47,306 bases of DNA from Verminephrobacter aporrectodeae subsp. tuberculatae At4 (GTDB lineage: Bacteria; Pseudomonadota; Gammaproteobacteria; Burkholderiales; Burkholderiaceae_C). Positions within the stretch are counted from its first letter, which is position 1, and each line of letters begins with the position of its first letter. Made by a program: the position numbers and the translations under genes. Where the stretch lies: positions 1-47,306 of the forward strand of contig NZ_AFAL01000399.1 in NCBI RefSeq assembly GCF_000193225.1. The letters are read 5' to 3'. This document shows, piece by piece, positions 1 through 8,630 of this stretch. The notes below the pieces were generated by a model, which was given only the letters and a program-made list of their open reading frames with translations, was not told the DNA's origin and ran no database searches.

Positions 1-1
1 C

Positions 2-670
2 GTGGGTCTGCGCTGCCCGGCGCACCCCGTGGCGCAGGCGCTGCTGCGCGCCTGCGCCGCGCCCGCGGACGACGGACCGCCCGTCCGGGGCGTGGCCGCG
101 CCCAGCGCGAACCGTTTTGGCCGCGTCAGCCCCACCACCGCGCGGCATGTGCAGGACGAACTGGGGGCAGAACTGCTGGTGCTCGACGGCGGCCCCTGCG
201 GCGTGGGAATCGAATCGACCATCGTCGACTGCACGCGCGGCGTTCCCGTGCTGCTGCGGCCCGGCGCCATCACGCGCGCGCAGATCGCTGCGGCCTGCGG
301 CATCGCGCCACTGTCCCCGCGGGAACTGCCGGCCCTTGCGCCGCGCGCGTCGGGAACGCTGCTGGCCCACTACGCCCCGGCCGCCAAGGTCCGCCTGATG
401 GACGCGCCGGCCCTGCAGACCAGCCTGGACCTGTTGGGCGCCGACGCCGCCTGCATGGGCGTATACGCGCGCTGCGCGCTGCGCACCAGCGCGGCCGGCA
501 TCGTCGTGCGGCGCATGCCCGACGACGCCGCCGCCGCGCAGCAGCAACTCTTTGCCGTGCTGCGCAGCTTTGACGACCAGGGCGTGCGGCTGATCTGGAT
601 CGAAACCCCGCCCGCGCTCCCCGAATGGGAAGGCGTGCGCGACCGGCTGCAGCGCGCAGCCGCAGCCTGA
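2..670 (+). CDS. L-threonylcarbamoyladenylate synthase (Sua5/YrdC family), 5' end cut by window
   Basis: Makes threonylcarbamoyl-AMP from threonine, bicarbonate and ATP for the t6A modification of ANN-decoding tRNAs (family knowledge). The visible 222 residues open with an RCPAHP segment and continue with APSANRFGRVSPTTARHV and IESTIVDC, both typical of the YrdC fold. The tail after about residue 115 (SGTLLAHYAP onward) is the Sua5-type C-terminal extension, so this is the long Sua5 form rather than the short TsaC form. The frame is open to the left edge, so the true start lies outside the window; the GTG at position 2 is only the first possible codon. The next gene begins 81 bases later on the same strand. 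Confidence 0.88.
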   Translation: MGLRCPAHPVAQALLRACAAPADDGPPVRGVAAPSANRFGRVSPTTARHVQDELGAELLVLDGGPCGVGIESTIVDCTRGVPVLLRPGAITRAQIAAACGIAPLSPRELPALAPRASGTLLAHYAPAAKVRLMDAPALQTSLDLLGADAACMGVYARCALRTSAAGIVVRRMPDDAAAAQQQLFAVLRSFDDQGVRLIWIETPPALPEWEGVRDRLQRAAAA

Positions 671-751
671 TGGGCGCGCAGGGACAGGAATGGAATTGGC
701 CCGGCGGAACCCGGCTTCGTTAAACTCGGCCCCACTTTTCTGGAGAAATAC

Positions 752-1705
752 ATGGCAGCAAACTGGATGCGCCGCAGCGTCATGGTCGCCGTCTGCGCGT
801 CGGCCGCATGGCTCACGGCCTGCGGTTCGAGCACCACCGAATCGGCCATTTCGCCCCAGCGCTTCGTCGCGTTTGGCGACGCCATGAGCGACGTGGGGCA
901 AAACGGACCGCGCTACACCGTGAATGACGGCAGCGTGAACAACTGGACCCTGAAACTCGCGGCCCAATACGGCAAGCCACTGACACCCGTGGCGGCGGGG
1001 GGCAGGAGCTACGCGGTCGGAAACGCGCGCATCCAGGCCAAGCCCGACGCAGCCGGCAACGCGAACACGCGCACGCTCACCGAGCAGATCGACGATTTCC
1101 TGGCCGGCGATCGCTTTGCGGAAACCGACCTGGTGCTCGTGAGCGGCGGCATCAGCGACGTGATCGCCGGCATGGCCGCGGTCACCGCGGGCCGCGAGAC
1201 CGAAGACGCCATGGTGGTCGCAGCGCGCCAGGCGGGCAATGACATGGCGGCGCAGGTGCGCCGGCTGGTGGACGCCGGGGCCAAGCACGTGGTGGTGACC
1301 GGCACCTACGACCTGAGCAAGACCCCCTGGGCCAAGGTCCTGGGGCGCGAAGACCTGCTCACCCGTGCGAGCAGCCGCTTCAACGAGGGCCTGCTCGTGG
1401 ACATCGTGGACCTGGGCGCGAACGTGCTCTACGTGGACTCGGCGTACTACGTGAACCTGTACACCAGCGTGCCCGGGAGCTACGGCTTCAAAAACACCAC
1501 GGCGGCCGTATGCACCGCGGTGGACCCGGCAAACGGCATCGGCATCGGTGCGGGTCAGCTCAACTCGACCCTGTGCACCGGAGCCACGCTGCTCGCGGGC
1601 GCGAACCAGGATACGTACGTGTTTGCCGACACCGTGTATCTGACCCCCTCGGCGCAGCGCCAGTTCGGCACCTTCGCCTACGACCGCCTGCGCTCGCGCT
1701 GGTAG
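752..1705 (+). CDS. GDSL/SGNH-fold lipoprotein, probable pseudoenzyme
   Basis: A 317-residue exported protein. Residues 7-24 form a lipoprotein signal peptide ending in the lipobox LTAC, with Cys24 as the lipidation site. The block-I motif reads FGDAMSDVG (residues 41-49): Ala44 stands where GDSL enzymes have the nucleophilic Ser. The block-III motif reads GGISD, with Ser135 in place of the oxyanion Asn of GxND. The C-terminal DxxH motif reads DTVY (293-296), with Tyr in place of the catalytic His. The fold is clear from spacing and length, but all three catalytic positions are altered, so esterase activity is unlikely. The start is ATG 752, preceded by a GGAGA site. The role is unknown; a binding or structural envelope function is an inference. 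Confidence 0.8.
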   Translation: MAANWMRRSVMVAVCASAAWLTACGSSTTESAISPQRFVAFGDAMSDVGQNGPRYTVNDGSVNNWTLKLAAQYGKPLTPVAAGGRSYAVGNARIQAKPDAAGNANTRTLTEQIDDFLAGDRFAETDLVLVSGGISDVIAGMAAVTAGRETEDAMVVAARQAGNDMAAQVRRLVDAGAKHVVVTGTYDLSKTPWAKVLGREDLLTRASSRFNEGLLVDIVDLGANVLYVDSAYYVNLYTSVPGSYGFKNTTAAVCTAVDPANGIGIGAGQLNSTLCTGATLLAGANQDTYVFADTVYLTPSAQRQFGTFAYDRLRSRW

Positions 1706-1803
1706 GGCCTTGCTGTCGGACCGCAGCCTGCGGCGCGGCCTGATGCACTGCGGGCAGCGTTCAACGTTGCGCTCCGGTGGGGTTAACCGAGTTGCTCAGA
1801 AGC

Positions 1804-2724
1804 ATGCTGGAAATATCCCATCTCGCCATCGTTCGTGAGGTTCATCGGCAGGGCTCGCTGACGGCCGCTGCGGGCACGCTGTGCCTGACGCAGTCTGCGC
1901 TGAGCCATACGATGAAAAAGCTGGAGCAGCAACTGGGCTGCGCCATCTGGCTGCGCGAAGGCCGCAGCCTGCGGCCCACGCAGGCGGGCGAGTACCTGCT
2001 CGCGGTCGCGAATCGCGTGCTGCCGCAGCTGGCTGCCGCAGAGGAGCGGCTGCAACAGTACGCGCGCGGGGAGCGCGGCACGCTGCGCATCGGAATGGAA
2101 TGCCATCCCTGCTACCAATGGCTGCTCAAGGTGGTCGCGCCGTACCTGGCAAGCTGGCCGGACGTGGACGTGGACGTCAAGCAGAAGTTTCAGTTCGGCG
2201 GGATAGGGGCGCTGTTCAGCTTTGAAATCGATCTGCTCGTCACCCCCGACCCCCTTCCCAAGCCGGGTCTGCGGTTTCAGCCGGTGTTCGACTACGAGCA
2301 GGTTCTGGTGGTCGGTGCCACGCACCGGCTGGCTTCGGTCCCCTACGTCAAGCCGGAGCAGCTGAGCCCGGAAGTGCTGATCACCTACCCGGTTGCCTTG
2401 GAGCGGCTCGACATCTACAACCAGTTCCTGCTGCCTGCCAACGTGGCACCGAAGCGCCACAAGACCATCGAGACGACGGACATCATGCTGCAAATGGTGG
2501 CCAGCGGCCGCGGCGTGAGCGCTCTGCCGCGCTGGTTGGTCCAGGAGTACGCCGCGAAGTTGCAGATCGTTCCGATCCGGCTTGGCCGCAATGGCATTGC
2601 CAAACAAATCTTTCTCGGCACCCGCGAAGCGGACAAGGAGCTCGACTATCTGAACGCCTTCGTCAATTTGGCGCGGGAAAACGGCAAGAGCCAGGGTCTT
2701 GAGCGTGCCAGCCTGCGCGGGTAG
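1804..2724 (+). CDS. LysR-family regulator, MetR-like
   Basis: A 306-residue LysR-type regulator. The N-terminal winged helix is at residues 1-60 (GSLTAAAGTLCLTQSALSHT). The effector domain starts with RIGMECHPCYQWL, close to the RIAVECHSCFDWL pattern of MetR, and later has ASGRGVSALPRW. MetR uses homocysteine to control methionine-biosynthesis genes (family knowledge). No met gene is adjacent, so the target cannot be read from context. A GTG at 1777 would add nine residues; ATG 1804 is chosen because it gives the usual MetR-type start (MLEISHL). It could also be a paralogue with a different ligand. Confidence 0.75.
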   Translation: MLEISHLAIVREVHRQGSLTAAAGTLCLTQSALSHTMKKLEQQLGCAIWLREGRSLRPTQAGEYLLAVANRVLPQLAAAEERLQQYARGERGTLRIGMECHPCYQWLLKVVAPYLASWPDVDVDVKQKFQFGGIGALFSFEIDLLVTPDPLPKPGLRFQPVFDYEQVLVVGATHRLASVPYVKPEQLSPEVLITYPVALERLDIYNQFLLPANVAPKRHKTIETTDIMLQMVASGRGVSALPRWLVQEYAAKLQIVPIRLGRNGIAKQIFLGTREADKELDYLNAFVNLARENGKSQGLERASLRG

Positions 2725-2852
2725 TGTCTGGCAGCTTCTGCCCCCCGGGTGGCAAACGGGGCTGCGCATACAATGCCACGTTTCGCCCGCGACCAGGCGC
2801 TCCTGTGCGCGGGCAGCGTGTATTTCGACCATCCGCCGTGGAGTTTTCGCCT

Positions 2853-3188
2853 GTGTTCATCGCTTCCGCTCTTGCCCAAACCGCACCCGCCGCAGCCGCT
2901 GGCGGGGGCGACATGATGTCCTCGTTGACCAGCATGCTGCCCCTGGTGCTCATGGTGGTGATGCTCTACTTCCTCATGATCCGCCCGCAGATGCGGCGCC
3001 AGAAGGAGCACCGCGCAATGATCGAGGCCATCGCCAAGGGCGACGAGGTGGCCACCACCGGCGGCATCGTCGGCCGGGTCGTGCGCCTGTCCGAGGGCTT
3101 CCTGCATCTGGAGGTCGCGCAGGGCGTCGAAGTGCAATTGCAGCGCAGCGCCGTGGTCCAGGTTCTGCCCAAGGGTTCGTTCAAGTAA
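2853..3188 (+). CDS. yajC: Sec translocase accessory subunit YajC
   Basis: A 111-residue inner-membrane protein that joins SecDF in the Sec holotranslocon. After a short periplasmic N-terminus (MFIASALAQTAP) there is one transmembrane helix (about residues 27-46, MLPLVLMVVMLYFLMI) followed by the family signature RPQMRRQKEH and a cytoplasmic beta-rich tail (AKGDEVATTGGIVGRV). GTG 2853 is preferred because it gives the family's usual MFI.SA.AQ start; another in-frame GTG lies at 2838. It is followed 85 bases downstream by secD, the standard gene order. Confidence 0.93.
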   Translation: MFIASALAQTAPAAAAGGGDMMSSLTSMLPLVLMVVMLYFLMIRPQMRRQKEHRAMIEAIAKGDEVATTGGIVGRVVRLSEGFLHLEVAQGVEVQLQRSAVVQVLPKGSFK

Positions 3189-3273
3189 CCGGCCCGGACG
3201 GCCCAATCCGTGGAGCGGGTGGCCTGCGAGGCCCTGCGCCCTTTGAAGCTTTCCGAGAGGCAGAAACGCGCTC

Positions 3274-5156
3274 ATGAATCGTTATCCGATCTGGAAGTAC
3301 GCGATCCTGGGGATCGTGCTGCTGGTGGGGGCGCTGTACACCCTGCCGAATTTCTTCGGCGAGGCGCCTGCCGTGCAGGTCTCCTCGGCCAAGGCCGCCG
3401 TCCAGGTGAACGAGGCGCTGCGCCAGCGGGTCGAGCAAGCGCTTGCGGCCGCAGGTGTCACGCCGCAGCGCGTGGATCTGGAAGGTCAGTCGGTGCGTGT
3501 GCGCTTTGACTCGCCCGACACCCAGCTCAAGGCCCGCGACGCGATCCAGAAGGCCCTGGTTCCCGACGCGAACGACGCCTCGTACATCGTCGCGCTGAAC
3601 CTCGTCTCGCGCTCACCCGCCTGGCTCAAGGCGCTGCACGCGAACCCCATGTACCTGGGCCTGGACCTGCGCGGCGGCGTGCACTTCATGCTGCAGGTGG
3701 ACATACAGGCGGCGCTGACGAGGAAGGCCGAGGCGTACGTCGGCGACCTGCGCACGGCCCTGCGCGACAAGAACATCCGCCATGGCGGCGTGAGCCGCGA
3801 GGGCTACAACATCGACGTCGTGCTGCGCGACGAAGCCACGCTGGCAGCGGCGCGCGCGCTGCTCGCCGAGCAGTTCCCCGACCTGCAGGCGAGCAGCGCG
3901 CCCGAAGGCGCCGGGTTCAGGCTGCGCGCCAGCATCGAGCCGCAGGCCGCGCGCCGTGTGCAGGAGCAGGCGCTCAAGCAGAACATGGTTACGCTGCACA
4001 ACCGCATCAACGAGTTGGGCGTTGCCGAACCCGTGATCCAGCAGCAGGGCCTGGAGCGCATCGTGGTGCAGTTGCCCGGCGTGCAGGACACGGCCAAGGC
4101 CAAGGACATCCTGGGCCGCACCGCCACGCTGGAGGTGCGCATGGTCGACGAAAGCGCCGAAGCGCGGCCGCGCAAGCCGGACGGGGCCCCGTGCCGTTCG
4201 GTTCGGAGCGCCATCCGGAGCGCAACGGCCAGCCCATCATCGTCAAGAAGCAGGTCCTATTGACCGGCGAGAACCTGACCGACGCCCAGCCCGGCTTCGA
4301 CGGCCAAACGCAGGAGCCCAGCGTCAACCTCACGCTCGACGCCAAGGGCGCGCGCATCTTCCGCGACATCACGCGCGAGAACGTGGGCCGGCGCATGGCC
4401 ATCGTGCTCTTTGAAAAGGGCCGGGGCGAGGTCGTGACGGCCCCCGTGATCCGCGCGGAGATCGGTGGCGGCCGCGTGCAGATCACGGGCCGCATGACCA
4501 CGGCCGAGGCGCATGACACCGCGCTGCTGCTGCGCGCCGGCTCGCTCGCGGCGCCCATGGAGATCATCGAGGAGTTCACCGTCGGCCCCACGCTGGGCGC
4601 CGACAACATCGAACGCGGAATCGACAGCGTGCTCTGGGGACTCGCGGTGATCGCGATTTTCATGTGCCTGTACTACCTGCTGTTCGGCCTGTTCTCGAGC
4701 GTTGCGCTGGCCGTGAACCTGCTGCTGCTGGTGGCGGTGCTGTCCATGCTCCAGGCCACGCTGACGCTGCCGGGAATCGCCGCCATGGCGCTGGCCATCG
4801 GCGTGGCCATCGACTCGAACGTGCTGATCAACGAACGCATCCGCGAGGAGTTGCGCTCGGGTGTGTCCGCGCAGGTCGCCATCCACACGGGCTACGAGCG
4901 GGCCTGGGCGACCATTTTGGATTCCAACGTCACCACCCTGATCGCCGGCCTGGCCCTGCTGACCTTCGGCTCCGGCCCGGTGCGCGGCTTTGCCGTGGTG
5001 CACTGCATCGGCATCCTGACGAGCATGTTCTCGGCCGTGTTCTTCTCGCGCGCGCTGGTGAATCTGTGGTACGGCCGGCGCAAGCGGCTCAAGAGCATAT
5101 CCATTGGCCAGGTCTGGAAGCCGCAGGCCGACGGCGCTGCGGCGAAGACGAACTGA
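3274..5156 (+). pseudogene. secD: Protein translocase subunit SecD, interrupted by a -1 frameshift
   Basis: SecD is the RND-type partner of SecF that uses the proton gradient to help complete protein export. The first frame (3274-about 4190) gives the N-terminal helix (residues 9-27), the LGLDLRGGVHFMLQVD motif and the first periplasmic domain. The second frame (about 4185-5156) gives the second periplasmic part and five membrane helices, with AIGVAIDSNVLINERIREE matching the family. The two frames join in the tract ACGGGGCCCCGTG (4181-4193); past this point the first frame has no SecD similarity. The span is one base short of a multiple of three, so one lost G or C would explain it. SecD is important for viability at normal growth rates, so a sequencing or assembly indel is as likely as true mutation. 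Intact length would be about 627 residues. Confidence 0.9.
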
Positions 5157-5170
5157 AAGGGGCCGCGAGC

Positions 5171-6118
5171 ATGGAATTTTTCCGCATCAGAAAAGACATC
5201 CCCTTCATGGAGCACGCGCTGATCTTCAACGCGATCTCCTTCATCACCTTTGCCCTGGCGGTGTTCTTCCTGCTGACCCGCGGCCTGCACCTGTCGGTGG
5301 AGTTCACGGGCGGTACGGTGATGGAAGTCGCGTACCACCAGGGCGCCGAACTGCCCAAGGTGCGCGCGGCGGTCTCGGCGCTGGGCTACCCCGACGTGCA
5401 GGTGCAAAACTTCGGCACCGCGCGCGACGTGATGATCCGCCTGCCCGCGCACAAGGGCGTGACCTCCGCGCAGCAAAGCGAACAGGTCCTGGGCGCGCTG
5501 CGTGCCGCCGACCCCCAGGTCGAGTTGCGTCGCACCGAGTTCGTCGGCCCCCAGGTGGGCGAGGAACTGGTGCACGGCGGCCTGACGGCGCTGGCCATGG
5601 TGATCGTGGGCATCGTGATCTATCTGGCCCTGCGCTTCGAGTGGAAGTTCGGCGTTGCGGCCGTCATCGCGAACCTGCACGACGTGGTGATCATCCTGGG
5701 CTTCTTCGCGTTCTTCCAGTGGGAGTTTTCCCTCTCGGTGCTGGCGGCGGTGCTGGCGGTGCTCGGCTACTCGGTGAACGAATCGGTGGTGATTTTCGAC
5801 CGGATTCGCGAGGCCTTCCGCAGGTACCGCAAGATGAGCACGCGCGAGGTCATCGACCACGCGATCACCAGCACCATGAGCCGCACCATCATCACCCACG
5901 CGTCGACCGAAGCGATGGTGCTGTCGATGTTCTTCTTTGGCGGCCCGAGCCTGCACTACTTTGCGCTGGCGCTGACGATCGGCATCCTGTTCGGCATCTA
6001 CTCCTCGGTCTTCGTCGCGGCAGCGATTGCGATGTGGCTCGGGGTCCGGCGCGAGGATCTGCTCAGACCCGTGAAAAAGGACGGGGCCGATGATCCCCAC
6101 GCTGGAGCGACAGTCTGA
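5171..6118 (+). CDS. secF: Protein translocase subunit SecF
   Basis: A 315-residue inner-membrane partner of SecD. It has an N-terminal helix (about 17-38), the periplasmic domain with the SecF signature LSVEFTGGTVMEV, and then five helices in the C-terminal half, including ALRFEWKFGVAAVIANLHDVVIILGF and YSVNESVVIFDRIREA. Length and motifs are those of an intact SecF. The start is ATG 5171, 14 bases after the secD stop, which indicates co-transcription and probably translational coupling with yajC and secD. Confidence 0.95.
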   Translation: MEFFRIRKDIPFMEHALIFNAISFITFALAVFFLLTRGLHLSVEFTGGTVMEVAYHQGAELPKVRAAVSALGYPDVQVQNFGTARDVMIRLPAHKGVTSAQQSEQVLGALRAADPQVELRRTEFVGPQVGEELVHGGLTALAMVIVGIVIYLALRFEWKFGVAAVIANLHDVVIILGFFAFFQWEFSLSVLAAVLAVLGYSVNESVVIFDRIREAFRRYRKMSTREVIDHAITSTMSRTIITHASTEAMVLSMFFFGGPSLHYFALALTIGILFGIYSSVFVAAAIAMWLGVRREDLLRPVKKDGADDPHAGATV

Positions 6119-6125
6119 ACTGCTG

Positions 6126-6286
6126 GTGTTCTGCCCCGCGAATAGCAGCACAAAATGAAACGGATGCATTTCGCGTCAGGGCAAGGCGCAAACCGCAGCG
6201 ATACCCGTAGGTATCGCGAGGATTTGCAACGCCGCCATGGCGTGAAAGGCGCAGTTTCATGTGCCGCTATTCGCGGGGCAGGACAC
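6126..6286. repeat. 161-bp palindromic repeat (MITE-like)
   Basis: The left arm (6126-6161) and the right arm (6254-6286) are near-perfect inverted repeats of about 33-36 bases, both containing CTGCCCCGCGAATAGC in their own orientation. Inside them is a second, looser inverted repeat. At the centre is a perfect hairpin with arms GCGATACC (6198-6205) and GGTATCGC (6210-6217) around the loop CGTA. The element fills nearly all of the space between secF and the DUF1631 gene and ends five bases before the latter's ATG. It could be a miniature transposable element or a large extragenic palindrome; no transposase is encoded. I saw no second copy in this window. Confidence 0.75.
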
Positions 6287-6291
6287 TAGCC

Positions 6292-8564
6292 ATGCAATCC
6301 ACGCCAGCCTCCGCTGCGCAGCGCCGCCTGGCAGGGTTGGCACGCCAGCGGTTCGTGGAGGGCCTCTGCGCGGGACTCCCGTCCCTGGATCAGGCGGTGC
6401 AGAACTTCCTGAGGACGCAGATGAGCCAGGCCGGAACGGGCCGCGAAATGCAGTCGCGCCACGACGCCTGGATGCACTACCAAAGGCAGCGGACCGACTG
6501 GATCGGGCGCACCGGCGCGGCCTGGCGTGCAGCGCTGGCGCCGCATCCGGGGCAGGTCGCGGACGCGGACGGCGCGCACAACCCATTCGAGTTGCTCAGC
6601 GACGATGTGATGGAAAACAAGGTCCAGGCATCGCGCATGGCCCTCATGGTCAGCGAGCAACTGGGGCAGGATTTTGACCAGATGCGCCAGTGCACCCAGT
6701 CGCTGGAAGAGCGCAATCTCGTGGGCAAGGACATTCTCTGGCCCGACGGAGTCTGCCTGCGGTTGGTCGAGCAATGGGGCGAAGCCGGCCTGTCGCACGG
6801 CGAACTGCGCATGGTGTTCACCCCCTTGCAGCGCGGCCTGGCGCATCTGCTCCAGAAGCACTACCAGGCGATGAATGCGTTCTATGCGGAGCAGGGCGTG
6901 ACCCCGGCGGACCTGCGCTCGCGCATACGGCACACCACGGGCGGGGGGGGCCTGCCCCATCCCAATCCCCCGAGCTCCCAATCCCGGCTACACGCCGCGC
7001 AATGCCTGACCGGGGGTTCCCCACCGCCCCCCGGGCGCATGCGCAGCACGCCCTGCCCGCCGCTGGCCGGACCCCTTTGGCGCACCTGCGCCAGCAGGCC
7101 CAGGGCGTGGTGCTGGGACAGTTGCTCCAGTTGCTGGCACAACCGGCCCCGGGGTTGTTTGGCCTGAGCGCGCCCGCACGGCCCTCCCCGGCCCTGGCGC
7201 ATGCGCTCGCGCTCAACCCGGTGCCGGCAGGCGCCAGCGGCGTTGTTGCGCAGGGCGGCGGCCCGCAGGCCGTGGTGCAGCTCGTGAGCCAGGCGCGCAA
7301 GCAATCCACCGAGCTCAAGCAAAAAGCCGAAACCGGCAATGAGAAGGTCGTCGTCGAAGTGCTGGCGCTGATGTTCCAGAGCATCCTCACGGAGGAGCGC
7401 ATTCCCCCGGCGGTGCGCGTCTGGTTTGCGCGGCTGCAAGTGCCCGTGCTGCGCGTGGCGTTGGCCGAGCCGGCGTTCTTCAGCAACCCCGATCACCCCG
7501 CGCGCAAACTCATCGATCGCATGGGCGCGTGCGCCATGGGTTTTGACGCTGCCGCGATCAACGGCAGCGCGCTGGAGGCGGAAATCCGCCGCATCGTGCA
7601 GGTCATCGAGCAGTATCCCGAAACCGGGTCGCGCGTTTTCCAACTCGTGTACGACGAGTTCGAAAAGTTTCTCTCCCGCTTCCTGACCGAAAAGCAGACC
7701 ACGGCGCGCGTCGTGAGCGTCGCCCAGCAGGTCGAGCAGAAGGCGGTGCTGACCATCCAGTACACCATCGAGCTGCGCAACCTGCTGCGCGATGTGCCGG
7801 TGCGCGACGAGATCCGCGAATTCCTTTTCAGGACCTGGGCCGAGGTGCTGGCGCTGTCGGCCGTGCGCCACGGCGCGCAGCACGCGGACACCGTCGCGTA
7901 CAAGCACGCGGCGGCAAACCTCGTCTGGGCCGTCAGCGCCAAGCCCAAGCGCAGCGACCGCGCGCGGCTCATCCAGAACCTGCCCACGCTGCTGCGGCAG
8001 CTGCGCCAGGGTTTGACGCTCATGGGAGTCGATGGCGCGGCGCAGAACGCGCAGATCAAGGTTCTGACGGACACGCTCGCGGACGCGTTCCAGTCCAAGA
8101 CCGCAGCGATCCCGCAAGCGCACCTCGACGCCATGGTCGAGCGCCTGGTCAACCTTGAGGACCTCATGGGCGACGCCACGCTCGGCGAGGTACCGCTGAA
8201 CGTCGAGAACGTCGAGATGCTGCTCGGCATCGACGCGTCGTCCATCCACGTGCTGGCCGACAACGGCGCGCGCGTGGACGACGCCATGCTCGCCTGGGCG
8301 CAGGAACTGCAACCCGGCGCCTGGTACACGCTGGACCACAACGGGGGCGCGGCGCACGTGCAGTACATCTGGCAGAGCCAGCGCAACCAGTTGCACCTGT
8401 TCGCCGCCGTCGATGGCCGCAGCTACCTGATACAGCTGCACCGGCTGGCGGCGTATCTGCAGGCCGGCCTGCTCGTGGTCCAGGACGCAGAGGGCCTGAC
8501 CCTGCGCGCAACGCGCGCCGCACTGGCCAAGCTGGACGCGAACCCCGAACGGCTGCTGGGCTGA
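6292..8564 (+). pseudogene. DUF1631 family protein, frameshifted in the linker
   Basis: The N-terminal part (6292-about 6945, about 220 residues, ending near LRSRIRHTTG) and the C-terminal part (about 7000-8564, from about HALPAAGRTPLAHLRQQAQG to the end) are both typical of DUF1631, a betaproteobacterial and gammaproteobacterial family of about 750 residues. They lie in different frames. The first frame degenerates after a run of eight G (6943-6950) into low-complexity Pro/Ser/Arg sequence and stops at 7167; the second frame continues cleanly to 8564. One missing base in the G8 tract is the simplest cause. The family is thought to take part in cyclic-di-GMP-linked or envelope processes, but its biochemical role is not settled. 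The ATG at 6292 directly follows the palindromic repeat, with GCAGGA upstream. Confidence 0.8.
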
Positions 8565-8630
8565 GAGGGTGCAGAAGCAATGATCCATGGAGCCAGCCAG
8601 GTGCTCCGCCCCGAAAGTATCAGCACATGA

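Noticed and set aside
1783-2832. Long open frame on the minus strand opposite the MetR-like gene (349 codons)
   Set aside because: It mirrors a clear LysR gene; its residues are Arg/Gln/His/Ala-rich and match no family. High GC makes such shadow frames common.
4181-4193. Programmed -1 frameshift in secD
   Set aside because: No classic slippery heptamer in the right phase, no obvious stimulatory pseudoknot, and secD is not known to be recoded. A missing base is simpler.
6126-6286. Rho-independent terminator for secF
   Set aside because: The central hairpin is strong but has no U-run after it, and the outer arms are far longer than a terminator needs.
6882-8588. 568-codon minus-strand frame opposite the DUF1631 gene
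   Set aside because: Shadow of a recognisable gene; composition is typical of an antisense frame and no motif is visible.
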